Of a DNA stretch of 64,000 bases, positions 32,652-45,619 are shown piece after piece. Position 1 is the stretch's first letter. The number at the start of each line of letters is the position of its first letter. The notes below the pieces were generated by a model. The model was not told the DNA's origin. It did no database searches and saw nothing but the letters and a program-made list of their open reading frames with translations. Location of the stretch: contig JALJEE010000366.1 in the NCBI GenBank assembly GCA_023231475.1, forward strand, positions 1 to 64,000, read 5' to 3'. The position numbers and the translations under genes were made by a program. The DNA comes from Seison nebaliae (lineage: Eukaryota; Rotifera; Pararotatoria; Seisonacea; Seisonidae).

Positions 32652-35024
32652 ATGACGACGAATGTTAATGATGTGAACAAGAATGAGTTAATAAATAATT
32701 TATATCAGAATTATAATAAGGAACATCTTTCAAATTATAATGAGAATGAGAATATTCAAACGTCGTTATGGGCAGGAAATACGTCAATTATTGGAGCAGT
32801 GAGTCAAGAGCCGAAGATAGATATTAATTATTTTAATTATCTCAATGCTTATTATCAATATCTTTCCGAATCAACTACTCAAACAACAACATCAATAACA
32901 TCATCTTCTGCTATATCTTCATTCATTTGTTCTACCACTGCTTCACAAACATCATCATTTACACCATGCTCAATGTCGAATCTTTCAACAGATACTACTG
33001 CATGTAATAATCAAATCATCAATAATAACAACGACAACAACAATAATAATCATAATAATAATAATAATGAATCTCTTGTTCCATCATCATTTATGTATGA
33101 TACTTTAACAAATCCGATGTCGATGTATTTCCATTTATATGATGGAGATAAACCCACCATTCTATTAGATACGACAAATAATATGAGTTATTCGAACAAC
33201 GCTAATACTTCGTCAACACATTTGACTAATATGAATACAGAAGAGATACCGATTGCATATCCATCGGAAACGTTTTCTAATCCGTTCGATTTACTTGCAT
33301 ATCCAAATCATCTATCTATTTATGATGAGAATTTTTATAAAGTTCAAGAACGTTTATTATCAGTATCATCATCTCTCTCAGCCACCACATCGTCCACTTT
33401 ATCAACATCAAATAATAATTCGAGTGGCGATTTAAATGATAATTCTGCTAATAATTCACAAGTGATGAATTCAAATGATTTACGAATGATTTCACCGTTT
33501 GTGGAAGGATTGTATTCTAATAATAATTTGTTGATTGATGCCGTATTCAATAACAAGACCGTCTTCCAATCAATGGAATCACTTCTTCAATTTAATCCGA
33601 ATAACATAAATTCCGAAAATAATGGTCTGAACGATAATTTCAATTGGTCGAATGTAACCCTTAATCAACATAATAAAGTTCAAAAGAATGATTTTAATCA
33701 ACAAAATTTCCTCTTTTGTCCAATCTGTAAAGAAAAACGTATTCCATATAATACGAGTTCTGGAATGCAAGTTTGTCCCGTTTGTCTTTCTTTACAAATG
33801 GAGAATAAGAAGCGACGAACCAAAGTTAGTTCTCTCCAATCACTTCATCCAATCATTTTCTTCCGACGATTCTTTTGTGCTTTACTATTTAATTAATAAA
33901 ATTTGATACCTATAAATTTATTAACTCTTTTTTATTTTAATTCCTCCTACACATTTCTAGTCGTCTGTGAAACGACCTGCAAATTCGAAAAATGAAAATA
34001 AAATTGAAACAAAGAAACCTAATACTTCGACGACCATCACTCCAATATCAGTTACATCATCGCAGTCTTCCTCTGTTACTCTTGGTACGACTTCGGCAAT
34101 CACAAAGAAAACGAATAATTGTTGTAGCAACTGTCGAACAACTGAAACGACATTATGGCGGCGAGATATTAAAGGTGAATCGGTGTGTAATGCATGTGGA
34201 CTTTATTTCAAATTACATAAAGTTTTCTTTTTCGTTATATGGGATGATATTCGCATAATTTTAATGGTCTTTTCACCTTAATCAGAAAGATCGTCCAAAA
34301 TCATATATGAAAAGTATAATTCAACCAAGAAAACGTCATAAGAAACGTGAGCATAAACCACCAATTTGTCCTTCACCACCTCCAACAGACATGAAACAAT
34401 TTAGGTCTAGTGTTATCACAATGAAACGGGATGCTCTCCTTCCAAAAATTATGGAGAATAAATCTTCTCTTGCAACGTCAACATCGATGAAGGATCCACA
34501 TCTTACGGAATTGACAGGAAATTTAGAAAATTATTATTCGAATGGAAATGCATTTAATGCACGAATATTTCATAAAAGTTTTTTTTTACTTTTTCCTTTT
34601 TTCAAATTTTTCTCATTGAGGAATAGATGAGAATGTTAATGTTTTCAATGAATTATCGAACTTTAATGGATTCTATTCATCGTCTAATACACCAATCGAT
34701 AATTCGGTGTTATCAATTCTCAATAATAAAACTACAACCACTGTTGATACTAATTATTCCTCCAACAACGATAATAATACGAATGGTCTTAATAACGATT
34801 ATCATAATGATTGTAATAATGAGGAAATAAATAATAATAATAATAACAATAATAACAATCACAATATTAATAATAATAATAATGATAATAGTGATACGAT
34901 ATCGGGAAAGAAGGAATGTAAAATAGATAAATTTTCTTCAATTCATTCCAATTTATCATTCCATGATAATAATTCATTAGATAATCAATATGATGCAACA
35001 TCATCATTTTTATTTACCCAATAA
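32652..35024 (+). CDS. GATA-type zinc-finger transcription factor
   Basis: Four exons fit in phase (32652-33824, 33961-34221, 34286-34577, 34627-35024), giving 707 residues. A long Asn/Ser/Thr-rich N-terminus leads to a degenerate first finger, C-x2-C-x15-C-x2-C ([10 protein letters not shown] to VCPVCLSLQ), lacking the LWRR core. It is followed by a normal C-terminal GATA finger ([15 protein letters not shown], then [15 protein letters not shown]-x2-C-x17-C-x2-C) and a basic tail [18 protein letters not shown]. The finger is split by an intron after KLHK, a common GATA position. The tail is Asn-rich (AAT repeats). It should bind WGATAR sites. It cannot be matched to one named subfamily (elt/pannier/serpent). 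Confidence 0.9.
34826..34882 (+). repeat. (AAT)n trinucleotide run encoding polyasparagine
   Basis: An imperfect AAT/AAC microsatellite inside the last exon of the GATA gene encodes a run of asparagines. Similar runs occur at 33036-33067 in its first exon. Confidence 0.85.
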
Positions 35025-35278
35025 TTCGTTGAAATTATATTTATTCATTTCTTTTCCTCCCAATGTTTTTTTAGTTCCAATTATATATTTTATTATGAAA
35101 TTTGTAAATATTTCAGAAATATGCCTTTTCCTTTTAAATTTTACAACAATCTGTTTTTGTTCAACATTCTTCCTCTTCTCGTGCGTCATGTTACGGAATC
35201 TTATCAATCTCTCATTGTTCTTTCATCCGATCAATTGGATAGTATTTTAAAAAAGTATTCGATCTGCGTTAATCACAT

Positions 35279-36660
35279 TCAATATGATCCATAATGGAAA
35301 TATATTTTTATGAATAATTTAATAAAGAAATTCTTAACTTCCAATAACGAATCTTCTGGTAGATCGGTACAATGGATTGCATTTCTCACTTTATCTATCC
35401 CAAATTGGGCTCGTAATGTTTTCGGTCTTAACGTTCTCCCAATTTCCTGTCAATAATTTTTCCATTTTGGAACAAATTTTATATTCATCATAGATAGATC
35501 AATAATCTAACCGGATCAAATGGTCCGCAGAAATTTCGAAAATGTTTCTGAGCTTCCTTTCCTTGGAGTTCGAGAGCGATACACGGACCATTGCACAATT
35601 CATTGACCATTTTGGGATAATCTGAGAGAACGCCTTTGTATATTTCGAAGAATTCTTCAGCATCTTTCATTTGTAAGACGAAAGAATGTACTGCAATTAT
35701 ATCGAATCCTTCCTCTTCAATCCGTTGAATAATAGACGCTGAAAAATCAAAAATTTTCAAAACTCTAAAATATATCTTTAATGGACTAACATGTTAGATC
35801 GCTCTTTACTGCATGAGGCTTGATAATGGTTAAAGTTACATCATCTGTAAATATCGCATTACTTCGACCAATACTCTTATTGGATGTCGAGAAGAAAATG
35901 TTTGATAATTTCTCAGTCATCATTTCAGTTTTGGAGGCTAATGTCGTTTTACTTCCAAATTTCTTCTCAATAGTTACATCAGCATCCTCGTTCGATGATA
36001 TGAGTTGCCATTGCTCGACTGCTTGAAGACCTACCATTTCCAATAATATTAAAGTAGTACCAGCTAAATCGGTAGGTGAATATCTTAATGTTCGAAATAA
36101 ACTTTGATTTTAAGAAGTAAAATAGAAACTGATCATTCGCTTCCAAAATATTCAACATCAATCGAACGTCTTCAATCGATGGAACAATCGATCGAATATG
36201 AACAAGTTTCAATTGACTACGTGAGATGATATGCGTAATGTCACCCAAATGTTTCAATAATTCTCCTCGAATTATTCCTACTGTTCTCTCACTTTGTGCT
36301 GTACGCTTCGATCTAGTATATTCATTCCCATAATCAACAATATTTAACAATCTTCCATTAACATTGATGGAACTTCCAATATTAAGATCATTAACTTCAA
36401 CGGCTTCATGTTTCATCCGTCGTAAGAATTGACGGTTGTGCATCATATCGAACTAATTTTATTAAGAAATTATAATTTTAGGAAGAATATTGAAGGAAAC
36501 CATTTCGATGGTACCGTCATTCGGATAATAAACTAATTGATAAGTTCGTCGAATATTCGCCTGTGGATCCAACCATTGTACTTTATAAACGAAACGTTCT
36601 TCTGACTACAAGAATTTAAACGATTTGAATGATTTCTGTCAAATCTAATCTTCTAACCAT
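35279..36660 (-). CDS. NME7: NME7, nucleoside diphosphate kinase homologue with DM10 domain
   Basis: Six exons fit in phase: 36660-36658 (only the ATG), 36605-36501, 36452-36130, 36101-35791, 35738-35512 and 35446-35279. They give 378 residues; human NME7 has 376. The DM10 domain starts SEERFVYKVQWLDPQANIRR and contains YYPNDGTIEMFD. It is followed by LLNIVDYGNEYTRSK and a first, degenerate NDK domain. The second NDK domain has LTIIKPHAVKSDLT, YKGVLSDYPKM, GPCIALELQG, FCGPFDP, LRPKTLRAQFG, and the catalytic-His segment RNAIHCTDLPEDS. NME7 is a component of the gamma-tubulin ring complex and of ciliary/flagellar microtubules. The first NDK copy lacks the normal active-site His segment. The intron 36129-36102 is only 28 nt. 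Confidence 0.9.
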
Positions 36661-37198
36661 ATCAATTTATCGATCAAATGCGGAAGTTGTAACAATAAAA
36701 TGTTTTACGAGTAGATGTTCGGTTGTCTTGGTGATTTATTTGAAAATCTTCTTCGTTTCTCTGAAAAGAAAAACTCTCTTTCTCTTGAATAATAAATAAG
36801 AAAATAATTTTAATATTTCAAATTTTATTCTCAATTCCATTTGAATGCAAGCTTTGGAAGATTATTTATATTTTATCGGTCTCTTATGACAATTGTTCAT
36901 GGTTCTTTCATCTAGTTCTTTTGGTTCAATTTAATTGGGATCAATTTACATTATGGAACTTCCAAAAAAATATTTTTACATATAAATTTAAAGTTAAGTT
37001 AAAAGTTTGTTAAAGAAAAGTAACTGAATAAACAATAAATTAATAAATTTCTATGAGACTTTGGAAATAGATAAGTCGTAAAACGTGACATCGGATGGGA
37101 AATTATATCAAATCATTTTTCCGAAGTAGACTTATTTCATTCAATAATCTATTATTTTCTTGCACTATTTACTTGAATTTTTGGGAGTTTTATATGAA
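36661..37198. other. Divergent promoter region between NME7 and the FN2/sushi gene
   Basis: 538 bp of AT-rich DNA separates the ATG of NME7 (minus strand) from the ATG of the FN2/sushi gene (plus strand). It must carry both upstream regions. No motif stands out by eye. Confidence 0.5.
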
Positions 37199-40100
37199 AT
37201 GTGGAATATTATCATTTTAATAATATTCTTAACTCATTTAACGGAGTCAAGTTCAATTCAACAATATTCATTCAACATTCTTTTTTAAATAAACTCCGAT
37301 TCTTTTTTAGAGAAATATGATTTGGATTGTAAATTTCCTTTCAAAATTAATAAGAAATCATTTAATCGATGTATTAATCTTAACAAAAGTTTTTTTTTAT
37401 TGATTTTTATAAATTACTATTTCTCCATTTAGCTCATACTTGGTGTAAGATTCATGGGAGAATAGGAGAAAGAGATTGGGACTATTGTGATGAAACGAGG
37501 AAGCATTCCTTAAGTTGGAATAAGAATAATTTAAACAGGAAACGAAGTGCTTCTAATAATAAGAAAGTTAATTTTCATTCAATTATAATAACTTTCTTCT
37601 TTTTCTTTACGACAAGTAGAAGAGAAATTGTAAAATGGAAAATATAGAAATTTTCAAAAAGGTAAAAAGGAAATATGATGTTCCGGTCGTTCCACCTGAT
37701 ACAAAAATTGAAATAAACTGTCCAGATATAGGATATAAGATTAAAGTATTTGATGGAAAGAAATATAAATTTTTGGAAACAATCAAAGCCACATGTCTCC
37801 CATCTGGAACATGGAAATATGATTCAGAATTAGTTGGTTGTTTTAAAGACAATGAGAAGAAGAAAAAGAAGAATAAAATTCGTCGAATAGACTTGCATAA
37901 GACGAAAATTCTAGTTAAAGAAAATATGGAAATAAATTATATAAAAAATTACAAAGGATGGATTGAAATTGCTAAGAAGAATGTCGACAGAGCATCAAAA
38001 GAAAAGTCGAAACGTTTTCTCGATGTATTTGCTCAATCTCTGGAATTACCTCTTCCAAAAACGGTAAACAGTAACTTGAGAAAGAGAAATGTTGGGAAGA
38101 CAGTTGTCAATTCACTTTGGAATCAACTTCCGAAAACTGATAAATCATTTTTGAATACCCAATTATCGATTGTACTTGATTCACCACACCAGAAACGAAG
38201 TTTTAATGATTTCTATTTGAAATCGATAAGTAATCCAAAAGTGTTTGGTATCGAAAGACTGAAAGAATTCTTCAGAAAGAAAGATAAGAAGAAAAAAGAA
38301 TTTAAAAATACAATTTTGGCAATCTTACTAGATGATGTCATTAACTTACAACCGATTAACTCGGAAAATAATTTTAATTCAAACAAATTACAAAATCAAA
38401 AGAAGAAATCTATTAATAGAAAGACAGAGAAGAAATTATTGGGAAATGAAGATAATTCTGAAAAATATGAATTTGTTGAACCGTCTAAAGAACGAGAGGA
38501 ATTTTTTTCAAGACGAAGATTATTTCGACAATTTCAAAAGAAGAAGAATCAGTTGAAAAATATGGAGAAAAGAGATTTGAATGAAATCGATTTATCTAAA
38601 TATGATATCGTCACACCAAAAGACAATGACACATTCTATCAATTTATCAATAATGAATTGAAAAATAAATCAAAACACTCAATAAGAATTATGGAAGGAG
38701 AATTGACGCATAAAAATTTCAATTCAGTTTCATTTGATAATGATGAAGAAAAAACGAGAGTGAAAAAATATATATTGAATCTTCCGATAAATTATCTGGA
38801 GAATTTGAAAATAAAGAAAGGAAAGTTAGAGGATTTCTCTTCGACGATCCAAGAATATTTATGTTCTATTAATAATGGAAAATTGCCGATATTATACGAA
38901 GCGGAAAACTTTGAGACGTATATTGTTGAACCGTTTGAGGAAACTTTATGTGCTAGAAATCATAAATCCCCAAAGACGATTATTTTAATGGAACCGATTA
39001 AAACTACAACTACAACAACCACAACCACCATATTTGCAACCACCATCACACATCTTTCAACCCTTAACGATAATCAGCGAGGAACCATAATAATTTCTCA
39101 CGATAATGGAGAAAAAATTTCGGAGAAAGATATGAAAAAGATGATGAAGGAGAATAAGAAGAAAATTAAAGAGAAATCAGAAGAAAATATAGAAAAAACT
39201 TCTGATAAATTAACTGATAAAATTGGGAAGGCTTTAGATAAACTTCACATTTTAGAATCAAAGGAAAATTTAACAAATGTGGCAGTGAAAACAGGCCTAA
39301 ACTTATTAAAGAATTTAGTTCGACGACGAAATGGTGTGACACAAGAACCAACTCAATTATTCTCATTAAGAAACAGACAAGAATTACCGATCAAGAAAAT
39401 GAAAGATTATAATTCATTAAGCAAAATTAAATCTGTAAAATTGGGAAATAAAAATATTCGATTTTACAAAAATCGGAAATTGGTGAAATTGGGGAGACCA
39501 TCTCCAAAAAACTTACAAAGGAAACCGAAGACGTTCATAACGAGAAGAATCACTCCTTCTAAAATACAATCACGATTACATAGAAAATCGAAGATGATAC
39601 GAAAAAATAATGAGAAAAAAATCAAATGGATCAGAGATAGTCGTCCAAATAATTTTAATCTGAATTTAGAAAATGACTTTCCAATAACTAAAAAGAAAGA
39701 ATTTGGAAGAATATTACAAACTATTTCTGATAGAAATCAAAACAGTTTAGTCACAAAAAAATTCCATTCAAAAAATATTGGAAAACTTTACAATGATTTC
39801 GATAGAATTACTACAATCTCTCAAAGTTATACTACAGGTAGTCCAGTAACTCGAAAAAAACGGAGTGAAAGAATAACCGATTCAATCAAAAAGGATAATT
39901 TCAATTATTCTGTTAATGATAATTTCAATAATAAAATTTTGAGTACGACCAGTTCAATGCAAATCACTACCTCCAATAATTTTGAGCAAGATAGTTTGGA
40001 ATTGATGAATGACAAATTATCAATATCAAAGAACAATGAAATAGGCGAACAGGAAAAGAATGAGAAGAAGCGAATAAGTGATGAAGAAATTACTTCGAAG

Positions 40101-41789
40101 GTTGTCAATTCGACATCGAAACAAAATAATTTCACAAAATCGAAATTGTTCTCTTGGGAAACTGGATATACGACAAGTGCGTTTATGGAATCGATTGCTA
40201 ACATTTCTATTAATAGAAGATTGTCGAATAATGACACAAAACTAGTTGAAAAAGAAATAAATATAACGAATATGGTGACGGGAGAAGCTGAAATAAATGA
40301 GGATTCTTTCACAATTTTTGAAACTGAATTAATTCCATTACCAGTAACGACCACGATAGATGTATATTCAAATGTTAAGTGGAGAACTAATTCAAAGCGA
40401 AATAATACAAAAAAAGTTCCAATACAAAGGAAGAAATTGCCAGAGAAAAAGTTAGAAATTCCAGATAAGAAAATTGAAACATTTAGTACAAAGAGCAAGA
40501 AAGATTTTAAAAAACTTCTTACATCCGATAAAAAAGTTTTTCAAAAGTTTACTACTCAAGTTATAACAGTAAAATCGAAAAAAAAGAATGAAATAGATGA
40601 GAAAAAGATAACTACCCATTTTATACCACATACAATTTTAGTGACAGAAGGTGAAAAAAGTGGAGTACTGAATGAAATGGACAAAATAGAAAAGAATAAA
40701 ATATTTACATTGGAACGTCCAATGGTGAAACATAAAACAACACAAAAAATGAAAAATTTGAACGAGAAGAAAAGACATGAAATGGATGAAAGTTTTTCGA
40801 ACAATCCAAACTCAAAAATTAATGTGGAGAAGAAAACATTTTCAGTGAAAATTAATGGAGTCAATTCAAAAATGAATAAGAAAAATGAATATTTGTTTAA
40901 TAGCAAATTAACATCAAATACAAAACCGTTAATAGAAACGAAAAATTATACTGAATCCAAATTTTCGGTAACCGAAATGATTCCGAAGAAATTGCCAAAA
41001 ATTGATTTACCTCTAAAATCTCAGAGAATATCAACTAAATTATATACATTGCCAATAACATCAGCTGTAACGGAATCTACTGTGAGTGAACAAATAACTG
41101 AAGGTAAGATAAATGGAAAGTTGAACGAACAGCGTCTCAAACAACATCTGAAACAACGAACAACAACTGAATTGATCGAATTGACTTCTATTTTGTTGGG
41201 TAATAAGAGAAATTTATCGAAGAATCAGAATAGTAATAACATTCGAAATAGTTTTAATAATGTTATTACTCCAAATTTTAATGTAACACAATTAATTCCA
41301 ATGCCATCTAATTATTCAGAAATTTATTTGGTTAATGAAAATTTAAAAGAAAGAAAAGTGATAAATAATATCGTTCCAAAACCAATTCAAATATCAATCA
41401 AGAATGCAACTATTGACAAATTTAACAATATGGATAATTCTGAAGTGAAGTCGAAGGAAAAACGACAATCGAAAGTTATTGATATGTCTCAACATCATAT
41501 GGGCAAATTATCATTTATTCCACCAGCTAACAAAAAGAAGAATAATAATGAGAATAATTATGGAAAATTGGGTTCGATCACAATAAAAAAGAAAATTCCA
41601 ATTACTTCAAATGAAAACGAAATCGAAATTGATAATGAGAAGGATCTTCTTGATTTAGACGATGAACCAGATAACGATTTTCTGATATTTTTAGCGAATA
41701 TGAAAAAAAGCGAAAATAAGAAAATTTCAAAGAATTCCGCAACGACCACATTCTTCTCCACTACCAGCAGTTGGCGAACGACGACATAA
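37199..41789 (+). CDS. Large secreted protein with fibronectin type II and sushi (CCP) domains
   Basis: Exons 37199-37250, 37311-37388, 37433-37566 and 37620-41789 fit in phase and give 1477 residues. Residues 1-17 are a signal peptide (MWNIIILIIFLTHLTES). Residues 24-62 form a fibronectin type II domain: C24 in DCKFPFKINKKSFNRC, then TWCKIHGR and DWDYC62. Residues ~92-163 form a sushi domain with four cysteines, ending LPSGTWKYDSELVGC. The remaining ~1300 residues, in one 4.2-kb exon, are Lys/Asn/Thr-rich, nearly without cysteine and probably disordered, with many dibasic sites and a Thr-rich patch. FN2 domains bind collagen and sushi domains bind proteins, so extracellular-matrix attachment is a reasonable inference. 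I know no family with this layout. Confidence 0.8.
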
Positions 41790-41919
41790 AATAAAATTTG
41801 AAAACTTTTCAAATTGAACAATAATTATTTTCTTCTTATTATAAAATGACTCTTTCATGTTTTCTAGACAGTAGTAGCTTTGTTGTCAGTCAGTGAAGTA
41901 TTTTGAGTTTGAATTATAG

Positions 41920-42945
41920 TTAACATTTGTAAGAGAATTTGTTTGCCATGAAACTCATGACCGCCTCACGATTGGAAACTAGAATAAAACCAACAATAAG
42001 GAAAATCATTCCACTTGCAATCGAACAAGTAAATAAGATTATGATGAGATCGGTTGGTGAGAAGACAAGATGTATTTGGGTTAAATCCTCTATAAGTTTT
42101 GGAGAATTGAGAAAGAATTGAAATAAGATTAATATTATTCATTTTGGTGGAGGGAGAAATCACTTGAAACTTGAAAATACAATTCCTCTACAATTTATAC
42201 ATGGCGGTCCAGTTTGAACTACTTGTGTGCTTCTTTTGTGCTTTCTCGCTAGTTCTTCTAAACTACTCTTATGCATCAGAAGGAAATTCCATAAAGCTTT
42301 CATACGATCAGTGAACTTCCAATCTGACATAGTTGTTCCTCTTTCTTTTGCATATCTCGCTCTACTATCTGTATTTCCTTTCTCTTTCGTTTTCAATTTA
42401 GATGATGCTCTTTGATTATCTTTATTTTTTGATAACCTTGAATGGCTTTTCTTCCTCTGATGACTATGACCTTTCTTATGTGATGGACGTTTTGTAGTAC
42501 TTTCATCGACATCTTTCGCCGGCTGTTCCTCTATCGGTTTTTTAATTTCAGACGCTGGAGAACGATCTGTACCGTCGGTAGGAACATCGGAATAAATCTC
42601 AACTAAACCAGGATCCTCATCTCTTGGATCGTTTTTTGAATTTGGGTCAAATCGTTTATCTTGCAGACTCATATAGTTTGCTGAGTTTAGATTGAAATCG
42701 TTTCGTTTTAATCGGAACAATCGATCTTCATAATCAATATTCTCGTTATGTTGATACTTGTGAAGTTTTGGCGACAAATATGATTGATGAGGCATGAAAT
42801 TTTGGTCCATTCCCACTACGTTTTTGAAGAATGGTTTCATTCGATATACAGGTACGAGATCGGATTCTGCAGATAATTTCAAAAATTTCTTATAAGAGAA
42901 TCCATGTAAGATGTGTATGAGAAATAGACAAATGAACAAATGCAT
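41920..42945 (-). CDS. Single-pass type I membrane protein, unknown family
   Basis: Two exons, 42945-42171 and 42089-41920, join in phase 1 to give 314 residues. ATG 42945 begins a signal peptide (MHLFICLFLIHILHGFS); the frame continues upstream but without ATG. The ectodomain has two dibasic sites (RLKRND, DKRFDP), an acidic stretch, then a very basic His/Lys/Ser-rich stretch, and a PPCINC pair near the membrane. The second exon supplies the membrane helix (DLIIILFTCSIASGMIFLIVGFI) and a short tail. It is convergent with the FN2/sushi gene (130 bp between stops). No family recognised. Confidence 0.55.
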
Positions 42946-45619
42946 TAGGAGAAGGAATTCGCGCAAAAAATCGTTTGATTGGTTCAAATCAAAAGAAGGA
43001 TAACTTTCCCATTAGAAATATTTTCGAAAATGGATTCAATTTATCCATTCTATAGAGCAACATCTAAAGAAGATAAACACTCCTCTTTTAGTGTTTTTCC
43101 TCCCCTCTACCACCATCTCCTGATCATATCAGTCATCATTATTATTATTATTATTTTTGATTCAGTTAAAACTAGATCGGGAACCTCCATATTTCTCCAT
43201 AAAAATCACAAGTTAATTTTCGTCGTTAATAAATTCATGAAAAGTGAAGTAAAAGTGTTAAAATTACTTCCATTCAATATTATACATTTGTTTCTATAGA
43301 AATTTTATCAATGTGGTTTCGTCATCATTTCATCTTCATTTATGATGACTTAACTTTCGTTACTCTTTCATTTTCAACTATTTATTGTTGTTCTTCTTGA
43401 TCAAATCGTAACATTAACAATCATATAATTAATTAAATAAAATATTCAAAAAAATGAATAAAATGATAAAAGATCTATTTCTTTCAATATTTTGATTCGC
43501 TTTAATGTTTCTTCTCCAATTGAAATATGGTTCGAATTCGAATTGTTTTACAACTAATTGGGAAAAGAAACAATTGTAACTCCCAAAACAAAAATATTGT
43601 TTTTGGCGCGAGAGAAGCAACCAAGTGTCGACCACAATACGATTATGATGACGTTTAATCGCTTAACAGTTTTATGAGATTTCGTTCATTAAAATATCTA
43701 AGAAAATTGTGCAAACGAATAGAAAGTATAAATTAAATGAATTCAAGTATCTTCAACTGATTTCCCAACATTTCCAATATTCATTATCCAACATTTCTTT
43801 CTATTGATGATTAGAAGATGTGATGAGTCGGCGATGATTGTCTTTTCTCACCAAACGACAATTTCCGCCACTTGACTCGGAAACAAATGAGATATCTTCT
43901 TCCTATTTTCGAATTGGAGGCGATAGAATCTTTCGCAAATTAGACAAATTGAATATCAGAACCGAACTAGAAGAACCAATTCAGTTTAGCGTAATCATCT
44001 AACTAGAAAGATAGACTTTCCCTTTTGATGTAGCGCATCATTATATCAATTATTCGGCTATATTAATCGACACCATTCATTTAGATGAAAATTTCCTGCA
44101 TATTTTTAATCAGTTTATTTATGAAGATGAAAATTTATTTTTTGTCGATTCTCTTTCAGATCTTGTTTACTAATAAATGATGGTGTTGATAATTATTGTC
44201 ACGTTCTCCCATACACTACGTAAATAGGTAGAAAAAATTAAAATTTTTAACACTTAACTTCATTAAAGGAAATGCGCACCAGTTATCCTGTTGAAAAGTA
44301 TTCCGGCCGTCTTCTCATCTAATGCCGTCATCTGTTGACAAATCCTGTTTTGCCATTTCTTCATTTTTTCTTCTTCTTCATCTTCCTTCATCTTCTCTAT
44401 ATCTTTTATCAGAATATTGAAGTTAATTTAGATTTTATCTTAAAGATTTTTCATTCGCGATAGAACATACAAATTAACTTTCGCACAAATCCTTTTTCCT
44501 TCATCCTCCTTTAATGACCATTCTATCTATCTCATTTTTTGAAGAACGACTCCCACATGTCGAAGATTAAAAGTTTTCTTCGTTGATTTGAAAAATTGTT
44601 TAATAATCTAAAATCCCATTAGTTTGATGGATATTTTCGAAAGAACAATATAGAAACATTTCTAATTTTTTTGTTGAATAAAGTATTAATTTGTTTAATT
44701 TGTTTCCATTGATTCATGTTGGTGGAATAGAAGCGATCAAATCCTTCCGCTACTTTCTTCGCCTAATCTCACATCTAATCAGTTCCTATGAAGATGCGCT
44801 AATTGCTTTATGCAATTCTTTCATTTTTGATTGTTTTAACAAGGAAAGTGTGCACGAGAACATCTTCTCGCAGATCTGTAATTTATGAGATTAAGGAGGC
44901 GGTCTCAACCAATTTCTCCCATCTGTGTCCAAAACAAAAGAAAGGTAAATAGATGGAACATCTTCCATAAATGAGGATGAGATAGATCGGAACTATCTCG
45001 AGGTGTCATATTCACACTGAACTTTCCATTGAGATTTGTGTATAGTTTTTGTGAAGAATCGTAGTTTGGTTGGAAAACGATTTTTTCGTTGTCATATTAT
45101 TCATGTCAGTTTAAAGAGAAATATTCTCGCTCAAATATTGTTCATGTAACAGATGGAATTGATTCTATCATCAACATTCTTTTGATATTGACCGATATTG
45201 ATAGGTATCAATTGATTGCTTGGTGCCTCGCCTAAACGGTATGGCGTTCGTTCGTCAGCTCGAATGATTACAATTTACGAACCAATCAATAAACACGATC
45301 TGTATATATTAGATTCTTGCACATGTAGTTGATACATATCTCAACATTTATTCAACATTCTCATCTCATAAAAGAGCATTCGTTTGAAAAAGTGTCAAAT
45401 CTTATTTGAACTATTTGGATAAATTTCAATTCTTCCAAATATTTTCTTTTGATTGAGACGCATTCCTTAACAGGAAAACGCGAACAGTTCCCTTATGTTT
45501 ATGAACTCATTTTTTACGATAACTTTCATTTCATTTACTAAAGTCATTTAATAAGAAAAAATCATAAAATTTTCTTCTAATTTTTCTTATTTTTCCAATT
45601 CTCTGTTCACAGAAAAATT
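42946..45619. other. Long intergenic region upstream of the T-box gene
   Basis: ~2.7 kb holds no frame with family resemblance. It includes a short ATT run near 43137-43160. Its length relative to other spacers here suggests regulatory DNA for the T-box gene, as is usual for developmental regulators; this is inference. The sequence ttctgttcacag just before ATG 45620 could be a splice acceptor for a 5' noncoding exon. Confidence 0.5.

Noticed and set aside
35979-36101. Continuation of the NME7 frame past 36130 through the short intron
   Set aside because: The continued frame loses all NDK similarity, whereas removing 28 nt restores family sequence and length.
42979-43299. Plus-strand frame with an Ile run, possible membrane protein
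   Set aside because: The hydrophobic stretch comes from an ATT microsatellite; the upstream part overlaps the start of the minus-strand membrane protein gene.
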